The notes beneath the pieces were generated by a model that searched no databases, was not told where the DNA came from, and was given only the letters and a program-made list of their open reading frames with translations. From contig JADJWC010000004.1 of NCBI GenBank assembly GCA_016716565.1, positions 124,001 through 188,000 on the forward strand: a stretch of 64,000 nt of DNA, written 5' to 3'. This document shows positions 30,800 to 39,375 of this stretch, piece by piece. The stretch is from a bacterium (GTDB lineage: Bacteria > Bacteroidota > Ignavibacteria > Ignavibacteriales > Ignavibacteriaceae). Both the position numbers and the translations under genes were made by a program. The first letter of the stretch is position 1, and every line of letters begins with the position of its first letter.

Positions 30800-31513
30800 A
30801 TGGCAAAAAAAGATGGAATATGGGTAACAGGAGCGAGCTCCGGAATTGGTAAAGCGATTGCTCTCGAATTTGCAAAAATAGGATGCAATGTTTTTGTATC
30901 AGCAAGAAGAGCACAGGAATTGGAACGATTGAAGGATGAAGCAGGGAAAGTTGGAGAGAATATTTTTCCATTTCCGTGTAATGTTGCGTCATCCACAAAT
31001 GTGGATCAGACTGTTAAAAAAATCTCTGCGGAGTTTGAGATTAATTGTCTGATTAACAATGCAGGAGTAACTTCATTCAAACATGCTGCTGATAACTCTG
31101 TTAATGAGATAAATGATATTATAAACACAAATCTTCTCGGTTCCATCTATTCAATTAAATCTGTATTACCATCATTCATCAAGAATGAATCAGGTACTAT
31201 ATTTAACGTTCTTTCGGTTGTTGTTGAAAAAGTGTTTACCAGAAGTTCAGTTTATGCAGCATCAAAAATGGGTTTGTTGGGATACAGTAATTCCCTGCGT
31301 GAAGAAGTACGTAAGCATAATATCAGAGTAATCAATATAATTCCCGGTGCGACGGAAACATCGATGTGGTCGCAGGAAATAAGGAAAGAAAAAAGTGAAT
31401 TGATGATGAATCCTGAGAGTATAGCGAGAATTATTGTTTCAACCTATCTTCAGAAAGATAATCTCGTGGCGGAAGAAATTGTTCTAAGACCTATCACCGG
31501 AGATTTAAAATAA
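30800..31513 (+). CDS. Short-chain dehydrogenase, possible sepiapterin reductase
   Basis: 237 residues, classical SDR. The cofactor motif TGASSGIG is at residues 10-17, NNAG at 86-89, and the catalytic Ser139, Tyr152 and Lys156 (YAASK) are intact. The arginines after the beta-2 strand (SARR) suggest NADPH. Sequence alone gives only an SDR oxidoreductase. Position as the last gene after PTPS and folE suggests it reduces 6-pyruvoyl-tetrahydropterin to tetrahydrobiopterin, as sepiapterin reductase does. This is inferred from context. Confidence 0.85.
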   Translation: MAKKDGIWVTGASSGIGKAIALEFAKIGCNVFVSARRAQELERLKDEAGKVGENIFPFPCNVASSTNVDQTVKKISAEFEINCLINNAGVTSFKHAADNSVNEINDIINTNLLGSIYSIKSVLPSFIKNESGTIFNVLSVVVEKVFTRSSVYAASKMGLLGYSNSLREEVRKHNIRVINIIPGATETSMWSQEIRKEKSELMMNPESIARIIVSTYLQKDNLVAEEIVLRPITGDLK

Positions 31514-31540
31514 AAAAAGCCGGCAACTCGACCGGCATTT
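31512..31540. terminator. Bidirectional terminator
   Basis: GCCGG and CCGGC pair around an eight-base loop (31519-31536). Seven A residues flank the left arm, so the reverse transcript of the Spy-like gene has a full T tract; the plus-strand side has only ATTT. It separates the convergent pterin operon and Spy-like gene. Confidence 0.75.
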
Positions 31541-31564
31541 CGTGGAGAGAGTTAAATAATATTT

Positions 31565-32020
31565 CTATTCAGCATCAATATTTCGCAGCATCTTATGCAC
31601 TCTCTTTTCTCTTCGCTCACCAAACTGGTGTGACATCTTGTTCCAATCCTTCTTTTGAGTTTCATCCAGTATTTGGTAAACATCCATATGATGATTTGCT
31701 ACAGAGAGAGCAATTTTATTCCGAGCTGAGATTATTTCATTTACTTTGTTCAAATATTCATCTCTGCTATAGTTGCCTTTATTTTTTAACTCACGCAGTT
31801 CGAGTTCTCTCTTATCAAGATCAGCTTTCAGATCAATCATCTCTTTTTGATGAGTAAATTTTAAATTATCAACTTTTGTTTGCTGTTCGTCGGTAAGGTT
31901 AAGCTGTTGGTGGATCTGTTTTTGGAACTGTTCTTTTTTCTGCATCTTCCCCTGGGCAAAAATATTGTTGGACAGGATTAGTGTTATCACCATAATTAGG
32001 GCCATTATTCTATCTTTCAT
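31565..32020 (-). CDS. Spy/CpxP-like periplasmic protein (LTxxQ family)
   Basis: 151 residues. A signal peptide ends near NIFAQ. The mature part is almost entirely helical and charged, with the family motif LNLTDEQQTKVDNL and a second TQKKDWNKM motif at the C-terminal end. Spy and CpxP relatives act as periplasmic chaperones or stress sensors. The gene is divergent from an ECF sigma operon whose third gene is also a helical secreted protein of similar size, so it is likely part of that regulon. A GGAG ribosome site precedes the ATG. Confidence 0.8.
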   Translation of the reverse strand: MKDRIMALIMVITLILSNNIFAQGKMQKKEQFQKQIHQQLNLTDEQQTKVDNLKFTHQKEMIDLKADLDKRELELRELKNKGNYSRDEYLNKVNEIISARNKIALSVANHHMDVYQILDETQKKDWNKMSHQFGERREKRVHKMLRNIDAE

Positions 32021-32153
32021 TTTGAACTCCTTTTTGATAATAATTTAATTGTTACAAATTAGACAAATTTCTCAGCCACCTGGTTTAATAATGATTCTTT
32101 AAACCTTCTGGAATATTTTAGTGTTTAATATTTTAAGAATAGTTTTATAAGGG

Positions 32154-32705
32154 ATGAATTCGAATACCGAGGATTATGAACTCATTCGGGATTTTTTATC
32201 TGGAAATGAGCAGTCTTTCAATATTCTGGCAAGAAAGTACCAGGAAAAAATTTACTGGCATGCAAGAAGAATGCTCGGAGATCATGACGATGCTCATGAA
32301 ATTGTGCAACAGGTTCTGTTAGTTATGCACAGCAAGCTGAATAAATTTAATTTCAGTTCATCTCTTTACACATGGATTTATAAAATTGCTTCGACAAGAA
32401 GTTTAAATCTTCTCAAGAAAAGAAAACTGAGAAAGTATTTTACTTTCAGTGAAAATGAAGATGTGGAAAGCATCGGACGAGAAAATGTAATTGCAGACAT
32501 TGAATCGAGGGAAAAATTCAAAAGAATGGAGAAGCTTTTGCTAACACTACCGGTAAAACAGAAGGAAGTTTTTATAATGAGAAACTACGATAATTTATCT
32601 TATGAGGAAATTGCGAGTATAACAGGTAAGTCAGTTGGAGCATTAAAAGCAAATTATTTTCATGCTTTCAGGAAAATGAAGGAGCTAATGGGCAAATATG
32701 AATAA
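32154..32705 (+). CDS. ECF-type RNA polymerase sigma factor
   Basis: 183 residues with the two ECF domains. Region 2 is ILARKYQEKIYWHARRMLGDHDDAHEIVQQVLL plus FNFSSSLYTWIYKIASTRSLNLL. Region 4 is KQKEVFIMRNYDNLSYEEIASITGKSVGALKANYFHAFRKM. It overlaps the following membrane gene by eight bases, the classic sigma/anti-sigma coupling. It probably controls its own operon and the divergent Spy-like gene in response to an envelope signal. Confidence 0.93.
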   Translation: MNSNTEDYELIRDFLSGNEQSFNILARKYQEKIYWHARRMLGDHDDAHEIVQQVLLVMHSKLNKFNFSSSLYTWIYKIASTRSLNLLKKRKLRKYFTFSENEDVESIGRENVIADIESREKFKRMEKLLLTLPVKQKEVFIMRNYDNLSYEEIASITGKSVGALKANYFHAFRKMKELMGKYE

Positions 32706-33291
32706 AGAAGAAAAAATAATCAGATATATAGAGAATGAACTAACTTCGGGAGATCGAGATGCTTTTGAAGAAGAACTTAATTCTTCCTCCGAACTCAGAA
32801 AAGAATTTGATAAATACTTACACCTAAAAAATGAAACTCTTGAACTAAAAAAAGTTAAGCTTGATAATCTCTATCTCGATTCAATCATTCCTGAATTTAG
32901 AGCAAAACTTCAAACGACAAAAAGTCCCAGTATTAGATTGAATTTTGGTTATGCCGTTGGGATAATGTTGATCTTCGTTTTTTCTGTCGCAATCATAAAT
33001 TATTTCTTATCAGAAAAATCTACAAACACAGATTTGCCTGAGTTTGCCGAATCATTAGATGAAAATCAAAGGTTGGAATTGCTGGAAAATCTTGATTATG
33101 GAATAATTCCAACAGAGCTTGTATCAGAAAACGTTTCAATAAATGAAATTGATGAAATTATAAATGCAGAATTTGAATTCAGCAGCGAAGTTATTGAAAC
33201 CTACAAAATCGACAATGATGATTTGATAGTAGGACTCGGCCAGGATGAAATCAATAAAATATACAATGAAATTTTAAACAGAAATTTTTAA
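32698..33291 (+). CDS. Putative membrane anti-sigma factor
   Basis: 197 residues. An acidic, helical cytoplasmic part (about residues 1-80) precedes a single membrane helix (about 81-104, YAVGIMLIFVFSVAIINYFL) and an acidic periplasmic tail. Its start overlaps the sigma gene, the usual place of an anti-sigma factor. I see no HxxxCxxC zinc motif, so it is not a ZAS-type protein. The opening EKIIRYIENELTSGDRDAFEEELNSSSELRKEF is like that of other anti-sigma domains in this phylum. The function is inferred from position and topology. Confidence 0.75.
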   Translation: MNKEEKIIRYIENELTSGDRDAFEEELNSSSELRKEFDKYLHLKNETLELKKVKLDNLYLDSIIPEFRAKLQTTKSPSIRLNFGYAVGIMLIFVFSVAIINYFLSEKSTNTDLPEFAESLDENQRLELLENLDYGIIPTELVSENVSINEIDEIINAEFEFSSEVIETYKIDNDDLIVGLGQDEINKIYNEILNRNF

Positions 33292-33304
33292 CACGAGGTC
33301 TCTA

Positions 33305-33784
33305 ATGAAATATTTAAGTTATGTAATCGTTCTTATGTTCTTTCTTTCGTCAATGCTGATAGCACAAAAGGGCAGATGGAAGGATGAAGAGGCCCGGGAA
33401 AAATTTGAACAGCTTGAAAAAATAAAATTAATAGAAACTCTCGAACTTGATGAAGAGACGACTCTCAGATTCTTTGCAAGGCGCACCGAACACAGAAAGC
33501 AACAGGATGAAATCCAGTTTTCGATACAGCAGAAAATTGAAAGTCTGGACGTTGCATTTAAAAGCGGCAGGGCAGTTACAGTAGACGAAATCAAATCAAA
33601 TATAAATGAGATAAATAACCTCCAGCTGCAGTTAGAAAAGAATCGAATTGAATTTATTAATTCACTATCTGACATCATGAGCTATGAACAGATAGGCAAG
33701 CTTATAGTATTTGAGAAGCAATTCAGAAATGAAGTCAGGAAGCTTCTTATTAAGGAAAGAAGACCTCCTGTAAATCAGGAATAA
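33305..33784 (+). CDS. Secreted helical protein, Spy/CnrX-like, third gene of the sigma operon
   Basis: 159 residues. A signal peptide ends near SSMLIAQ. The rest is helical and charged: EKIKLIETLELDEETTLRFFARRTEHRKQQDEI then DIMSYEQIGKLIVFEKQF. This is the two-motif plan of the Spy/CpxP/CnrX fold, with ELDEETTLRF in place of LTxxQ. It starts 13 bases after the anti-sigma gene. In CnrYXH-type systems a periplasmic protein of this fold senses the signal for the sigma factor, and a similar role is possible here. No clear metal-ligand cluster is visible. Confidence 0.7.
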   Translation: MKYLSYVIVLMFFLSSMLIAQKGRWKDEEAREKFEQLEKIKLIETLELDEETTLRFFARRTEHRKQQDEIQFSIQQKIESLDVAFKSGRAVTVDEIKSNINEINNLQLQLEKNRIEFINSLSDIMSYEQIGKLIVFEKQFRNEVRKLLIKERRPPVNQE

Positions 33785-33866
33785 TCATTGCGGGGAAAAA
33801 TAATTCCGTCAATAAATTCAGGTTGATTTTCAAATACTTCGAACATATTTTTACCACTCTAATTTT

Positions 33867-33951
33867 GCGGAAGTGGTGGAATTTGGTAGACACACTATCT
33901 TGAGGGGGTAGCGCCTTAATTGGCGTGCGGGTTCAAGTCCCGCCTTCCGCA
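33867..33951 (+). tRNA. tRNA-Leu (GAG)
   Basis: 85 bases with a long variable arm, as expected for a class II tRNA. The acceptor GCGGAAG pairs with CTTCCGC, the anticodon arm is CTATC-TTGAGGG-GGTAG, and the T-arm contains GGTTCAAGTCC. The anticodon is GAG. The discriminator is A and CCA is not encoded. Confidence 0.96.
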
Positions 33952-33983
33952 CAACAATCAATCATAAAAGTCGAAGGGTAAAA

Positions 33984-34748
33984 ATGATTCAAAACAAAAT
34001 CTTCCCAATTTGTGTTCTTTTTATTCTAACTTTCACTATATCTTCTATAGCACAGGATATGAATCCTGAAGCAGGGAAGTTCTACAATGAAGGTAATAGT
34101 CAGTTGAAAGCTGGAAATTATAATGGGGCGATATCAAGTTATGATAAAGCATTAGCAATCGAAAAGGATTACAGGATTTATTATCAGAAGGGTGTGGCTC
34201 AAAAAAAATCAAACGATCTTAATGGCTCGAAAGCTTCATTGCAAGAATGTATAAAATTGAAGAATGATTTTGAACCAGGATATAATGCTCTTGGTGGTGT
34301 GTATTTCTCGATGAGTAATTATACTGAGGCGATCAATCAGTTTGAAAAAGTACTGACACTTACAAAAGATGCAAGTATCACGAAGAAAGTTAAAAAGAAT
34401 CTATCACTCGCATATACCAAACTTGGTAATGATGAAATTTCCAAAGGTAATGCTCAAAAAGCAGTAGAGTACTTAAATAAAGCTGTACAGAATGACAATT
34501 ATGATGCTGCTTATTTATCACTTGCAAAACTTTATTCTGAACTCGGAGAATGGGATAAATCTATTGGTGCTTCCGAAAGTGCACTTAAGTATAAATCCAA
34601 GATCACTTCTGGCGGACCGTATTTTTATATGGGAATTTCCTACAAAGGAAAAGGTGATACTCAGAAAGCAAAAGAAATGTTTGAAAAAGCAAAACAGGAT
34701 GCTACTTACAAAAAGACCGCTGAGTACGAGCTTACTTTATTAAACTAA
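33984..34748 (+). CDS. Secreted tetratricopeptide repeat protein
   Basis: 254 residues with a signal peptide ending near SIAQ. About six TPR units follow, for example AGKFYNEGNSQLKAGNYNGAISSYDKALAIE, GYNALGGVYFSMSNYTEAINQFEKVL and YFYMGISYKGKGDTQKAKEMFEKAKQ. TPR superhelices bind protein partners in envelope complexes. No specific partner can be named. A terminator follows the stop. Confidence 0.85.
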   Translation: MIQNKIFPICVLFILTFTISSIAQDMNPEAGKFYNEGNSQLKAGNYNGAISSYDKALAIEKDYRIYYQKGVAQKKSNDLNGSKASLQECIKLKNDFEPGYNALGGVYFSMSNYTEAINQFEKVLTLTKDASITKKVKKNLSLAYTKLGNDEISKGNAQKAVEYLNKAVQNDNYDAAYLSLAKLYSELGEWDKSIGASESALKYKSKITSGGPYFYMGISYKGKGDTQKAKEMFEKAKQDATYKKTAEYELTLLN

Positions 34749-34768
34749 AAAAATCATAATTTTTATGA

Positions 34769-34792
34769 ACCCTCCAATGTGAGGGTTTTTTT
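34769..34792 (+). terminator. Rho-independent terminator
   Basis: ACCCTC and GAGGGT pair around a six-base loop and lead into seven T residues, 20 bases after the stop of the TPR gene. Confidence 0.85.
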
Positions 34793-34820
34793 ATAACCTT
34801 TCACAACTAAAGGAATCATT

Positions 34821-35445
34821 TTGAACGATTTCAACAAACTTAAAGTGCAGGAAGTCATTTCACTTATGGCAGCATCAGCCGCACTTCGAAAAATAAATAT
34901 CCTTAGAAGGCTGATTTCTTTGGCAAAGTCTCGCGAAATTCCTTTCAAGAAAATTTATGAAACACTGCTTCAGAATTATCTTTTCACTGGTTATCCATCT
35001 GCTATAATTTCATTGAAAGTTTTTAAAAAGTTATTACCCTGAAAAACAAATACCTAAATCAGAAGATATGAACCTTTATCACTTCAGGAATCGGGGAGAG
35101 TTCAATTGTCGTAAGGTTTACGGTAACAAATATGAAAAATTAATAATTAACATCTCAAATTTTTCTCCCGATCTTTCGGAATGGCTTGTTCTTGAAGGAT
35201 ACGGAAAAGTTTTAGGCAGAAAAGGACTTTCCTTTAAAGAACGGGAACTTTGTATTGTTGCGGTGCTTTCAGCATTAAAATTTGAAGATCAGCTTTATTC
35301 CCATATCAAAGGTGCGTTCAGAGCGAACGCTTCTGTCACTGAGATAAAAAGAGTAATAGAAAACTTGAACTTTCTTGGAAGAAAAAATTTATCTGCTTTT
35401 GGATTAAGAGTGCTTAAGAAATTTGAGAATGAAAAGGGAATGTGA
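34821..35445 (+). CDS. Carboxymuconolactone decarboxylase (CMD/AhpD) family protein, frameshifted
   Basis: Two frames join into about 207 residues. The first runs from a TTG start (34821) to a stop at 35042, ending in FKKLLP. The second continues as PEKQIPKSEDMNLYHFRNRG and carries the CMD core (GRKGLSFKERELCIVAVLSALKFEDQLYSHIKGA). One extra C in CCC at 35037-35039 explains the break. The core has one Cys and one His but no CxxC, so thiol peroxidase activity like AhpD is doubtful. The role is unknown; the family includes redox and decarboxylase members. Confidence 0.75.
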
Positions 35446-35460
35446 TTGCATCACATTCCC
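35436..35460. terminator. Perfect hairpin between convergent genes
   Basis: GGGAATGTGAT and ATCACATTCCC form an 11-bp stem with a TGC loop. The left arm overlaps the stop codon of the CMD gene. On the reverse strand it is followed by TTTTC, so it best serves the outer-membrane barrel gene; the plus side has no T run. Confidence 0.7.
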
Positions 35461-35470
35461 TGTGGAAATC

Positions 35471-36115
35471 TTATAAGAAGTTAAAAATCACAAATGCATC
35501 GAGAGTAATTGCACTAACTGTTTCTTCACCATCTTCTTTTCCGATCAGATTAAACATTTTGTAACTAAGGTACAGATCGAGATTTATCATCGGGATTATT
35601 GTTACCTCCGATCCGATTCCAATTCCACCGCCGAATCGACTGAAACCATCCGTTGTAATTTCCTGTTCAAAAAATGATGCTTTAGCATCACCAAAATTTG
35701 AGAAAGAAAGATCAAGTGCAAGGTATGGATCAAATCCAAGCGGGGAAGGAATAAAATTAAACTGAACACCAGCACCAACTTCGAGTATCGATTGGGTGAA
35801 TTCTGCTTCACCTTCGTCAACGGCTATCTTGAAAAGCTCCGGTGGCTCATTGCCATTACCTGATAGAGTATGGTAAAGAATAAATGCCCTTGGAGTAAAA
35901 GGAATCAATGGTAAATCAACTTTTCCAACGATACCAAAATTCCACTCAGTCGAATATCCCAATCCACTCTCCGAAACTTCTTTCGTATAAATTTCAGGTG
36001 CAAGAATTTGAGTAATGCCACCTCCAGCCCCAATTTTAACAAGTTGAGCGTTCGTCAAGTTTGGAATGAATAACAGGCTAGTAATTGCAAGCAAGATGAT
36101 GTAGCTCTTCTTCAT
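35471..36115 (-). CDS. Small outer-membrane beta-barrel protein
   Basis: 214 residues with a signal peptide ending near LTNAQ. The mature chain alternates hydrophobic and polar residues in strands separated by glycine-rich turns (VKIGAGGGITQI, EVGAGVQFNFIPSPLGFDPYLALDLSF, RFGGGIGIGSEVTIIPMINLDLYLSYKMF) and ends in VIFNFL with an aromatic near the C-terminus, the BAM recognition pattern. It is transcribed alone. The function is unknown; an eight-stranded OmpA/OmpX-like fold is likely. Confidence 0.78.
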   Translation of the reverse strand: MKKSYIILLAITSLLFIPNLTNAQLVKIGAGGGITQILAPEIYTKEVSESGLGYSTEWNFGIVGKVDLPLIPFTPRAFILYHTLSGNGNEPPELFKIAVDEGEAEFTQSILEVGAGVQFNFIPSPLGFDPYLALDLSFSNFGDAKASFFEQEITTDGFSRFGGGIGIGSEVTIIPMINLDLYLSYKMFNLIGKEDGEETVSAITLDAFVIFNFL

Positions 36116-36381
36116 TTTCTCTCCTTATTAGTTAATAATTTCATTTTGGCCGTTGAAACATAAAAATAATATCTGATAAAATCCATGACTATCTCATTAT
36201 ATTCATTAAGAAGCCGGCAAATTCTAAACAATATCTTTAAGTGAATTCCCATATTTTATTATTTCGCTTGACTTTAAGTTTCGTAACGCTAATATTTAGC
36301 CTTAAAATATGCGAATTTTTAGAATTATCAGTTAACTCAGACTGAAACTTTGAAAAGTCTGTCATCGTCTGAAACTATTAT

Positions 36382-39375
36382 ATGATGCATTATATAATCA
36401 AAATCTATTTTTCAAGTCTCCTCCTTGCGGCGATGTGGTCGGGTATATCTGTCTATGCTCAAAATTTATCAGAAAAATACAATGATGCAATGGAAGCATA
36501 CAACAATCAGTTGTATGCCTCAGCCTATAAGTTATTTGATGAAGTAATAAAAAGTTATGGCGTCGAGGATGAACTTTATGCTTCTGCAAGATTTTATGCT
36601 GCTAATTCATTGTTACAAATGGGCAAGAAAGAAGAATCCGTTTCAGGTTTTGAGTTCATCGTGAACAGTATTGTTTGGTCAAAATTCAGAGAAGAATCAT
36701 TATTCAAACTTGGGCTGATTTATTTTGAATTGAACCGCTTTGCGCTCTCAAGAAAAAATCATCTGATGCTCGTGTATCAATATCCCAACAGTGAATACGT
36801 TGGTTCTTCTATGTACTGGATTGGTGAATCTTATTCAGCAGAAGGAAGACTGGATGATGCAATTGAATTTTTAACTCAGGCAATCGAGGATAAAGCAGCC
36901 AATCGTTTTCGTGATCATTCATTGTATGCTTTGGCAAGTGTTTATGAAAAAAGACAGGACTACCAGAATGCAGTGAAATATTATGACCAGTTGTTGACTT
37001 ATCACTCAAACAGTCCTTTGGCTTTGCAGGCACAGGTTAGAATTGGAGTATGCTATTTTTATCTCAAAGATTATTACAACTCAATTCTTGAATTGAATAA
37101 TCCGGTTCTGCGTGAACTTCCCAGGGAAAATTTATCGGAAGCATTGTATCTTCTTGCAAATTCTCATTACAGAGTTGAAGAATACAGTGATGCAGCAAAA
37201 ACTTATACAGAGGTTATTGAAAGTTTTCCAGAATCCGAAGTATACAGAAACTCACAATACGGATTAGCATGGTCATTGTTCCAGCAATCAAAATACAATG
37301 AAGCTTACCAGGTTTTCAATCTACTTTCTGAAGGTGATGATTCAATTGCTGTCAAATCTTTTATATGGAAAGGTGAATCAAAAAGATATGCCGGACGATC
37401 GAACGAAGCTTTAGCAATCTTCCAGAATTTTTTAAAAAGATATCCTAACGATCCGTCAACTTCATTAGTTGAGAGTCTTATTGGATTAATATATTTCGAT
37501 GACAATAAATTTGACTTGTCCTCACAATACTTGGCAAATGCTACATCATCAGATGATCCTTTAACACGGGCAAAAGCTTTTACGATGATCGGGGAAATTG
37601 AACTCCGAAATAAAAATTATATTAAAGCCCGTGGCAATTTTGATCCTGCTGTTAGAATCACACCAGCTGAAAGTGACGTTCATCTGCGAGCACTTCTCGG
37701 ACTCGGTGTTTCAAATTATCATCTTGGAGATTACGAGGATGCTGTTGAGAATTTCCGACAGGCAGAAACAATCGACCCAGCATTCGAGCAGGATAAAATC
37801 AATTTTTATATGGCAGAAAGTTATTTTTCATTGGGTAAATATCAGGAAGCTCTTTCACGATACAACAATATTAGAAGTTCTGATGTTGATTATGTGAAGC
37901 AAGTTACTTATTCAAAAGGGTATTGTCATTTTAACCTCGGTAGCTACTCGAATGCAGCTTATCAGTTCGCAGAGTTTGTGGAAAGGTATCCTTCCGATTT
38001 CAGAATGACAGATGCAAAACTTCGATTAGCAGATAGTTACTTCGGTGCAAAGAATTTTTCCGCAGCGAGTAAAATCTTCAAAGAGATTTTTCAATCCGGT
38101 AAATATTCTTCTGATGATCCGTACACATATTATCAATATGCACAGGCTCTGTATAAATCGGGAGAATCGAACGCTGCAATTGAAGAATTTCGTAACCTTC
38201 AAAAAAAGTTTCCTGATTCTAAATATGGGGAGAGTTCACTTTTTACTATTGGATTTATTAGATTCCAGGAAGGAGAATTTGAAGAAGCCATCAACGACTA
38301 TCGTAACGTGATGCTGGTTTACAAAAAAACTTCACTGGCTCCCGCGGTTTATTACTCAATTGGTGATGCTTATTTTAATCTCGGTCAGTATGATTCGGCT
38401 ATTGTTAATTACAGGAACGTTCTTACAAAATATCCGTCTTCAGAATATGTATTCGATGCAATAAATGGAATGCAATACAGCTATGTAGCAATGGGAAAAT
38501 CAAATGAAGCAGTGAATCTCATTGACAGATATGTAAGTCAAAACCCAAATCTAAAATTCAGCGACCAGATATTTTTCAAGAAGGGAGAAATTTATTACAG
38601 TCAGCGGGATTACGAGAATGCCAAATTAAGCTACCAGGAATTTCTTGTTAAATATCCCAAAAGCAGTTTTGTGCCCGAAGCATATTATTGGCTTGGTAAA
38701 AGTTCGCAAAATTTGAAACAAGATGATGAAGCGATATTCTATTTCAATAAAGTATTTGATAGTTATCCGGGTTCAGAATCTGCAGCAGTTTCTGTTATCG
38801 AACTGGGAAAAATGTATGAAGTCGCAGGTAATTATCAGGCTTCTATCGATGTACTGGAAAGAGCGTCTGCGAAACTAAAAGACTCACCAAGATTGCCTGA
38901 AGTTTTATTCTTAAAAGGAACTGCATATATAAAAAGTGATGATTTGCAAAAAGCATATGGAACTTTTGAGGAATTAGCAATGTATCACCGGGAAACAATT
39001 TTTGCTGATCGTGCAAAAATAGAAATGGGACTGATTGATCTGGCGATTTCCCGATTTGAGGAAGCAAACAAAAACTTTTTGGATGTGGCAGGTAGACGAA
39101 CTGATGATCTCGGTGCAAGAGCTCAATACCATTATGGACTTTCACTCTTCGAGCAAGCAAAATATTCTGATGCTGTTTCAGCACTTGTTAGAGTGAGGAC
39201 AGTCTTTTCGCAATATGAACCGTGGATTTCTCGTTCATACATATTGATGGGTGATTGCTATGTGAAGATGAACGATAAACGACAAGCTGAAGAAATGTAT
39301 CGTGTTGTTGTTACAAAGCATAAAGGCAATGAACTTGGCGAAGAAGCAAGACAGAAAATAAATAAACTTAAATGA
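36382..39375 (+). CDS. Large secreted TPR protein (997 aa)
   Basis: A signal peptide ends near ISVYAQ. The remainder is a chain of roughly 25 TPR/Sel1-like units with the recurring pattern AxYxLGxxYFxxGxYdeAixxYxxvlxxYPxSexa, such as YSIGDAYFNLGQYDSAIVNYRNVLTKYPSSEY. This is the style of BamD/YbgF-like envelope scaffolds. Its stop overlaps the ATG of the downstream outer-membrane barrel gene, and the series continues to ExbB-ExbD-TonB. It therefore probably acts in the periplasm as a scaffold for the barrel or the Ton motor. No catalytic motif is present. Confidence 0.85.
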   Translation: MMHYIIKIYFSSLLLAAMWSGISVYAQNLSEKYNDAMEAYNNQLYASAYKLFDEVIKSYGVEDELYASARFYAANSLLQMGKKEESVSGFEFIVNSIVWSKFREESLFKLGLIYFELNRFALSRKNHLMLVYQYPNSEYVGSSMYWIGESYSAEGRLDDAIEFLTQAIEDKAANRFRDHSLYALASVYEKRQDYQNAVKYYDQLLTYHSNSPLALQAQVRIGVCYFYLKDYYNSILELNNPVLRELPRENLSEALYLLANSHYRVEEYSDAAKTYTEVIESFPESEVYRNSQYGLAWSLFQQSKYNEAYQVFNLLSEGDDSIAVKSFIWKGESKRYAGRSNEALAIFQNFLKRYPNDPSTSLVESLIGLIYFDDNKFDLSSQYLANATSSDDPLTRAKAFTMIGEIELRNKNYIKARGNFDPAVRITPAESDVHLRALLGLGVSNYHLGDYEDAVENFRQAETIDPAFEQDKINFYMAESYFSLGKYQEALSRYNNIRSSDVDYVKQVTYSKGYCHFNLGSYSNAAYQFAEFVERYPSDFRMTDAKLRLADSYFGAKNFSAASKIFKEIFQSGKYSSDDPYTYYQYAQALYKSGESNAAIEEFRNLQKKFPDSKYGESSLFTIGFIRFQEGEFEEAINDYRNVMLVYKKTSLAPAVYYSIGDAYFNLGQYDSAIVNYRNVLTKYPSSEYVFDAINGMQYSYVAMGKSNEAVNLIDRYVSQNPNLKFSDQIFFKKGEIYYSQRDYENAKLSYQEFLVKYPKSSFVPEAYYWLGKSSQNLKQDDEAIFYFNKVFDSYPGSESAAVSVIELGKMYEVAGNYQASIDVLERASAKLKDSPRLPEVLFLKGTAYIKSDDLQKAYGTFEELAMYHRETIFADRAKIEMGLIDLAISRFEEANKNFLDVAGRRTDDLGARAQYHYGLSLFEQAKYSDAVSALVRVRTVFSQYEPWISRSYILMGDCYVKMNDKRQAEEMYRVVVTKHKGNELGEEARQKINKLK

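Noticed and set aside
36382..39375. Tandem repeats that could be a CRISPR array or satellite DNA
   Set aside because: The repetition is at protein level (TPR units) with no exact DNA repeats or regular spacers. No cas genes are present.
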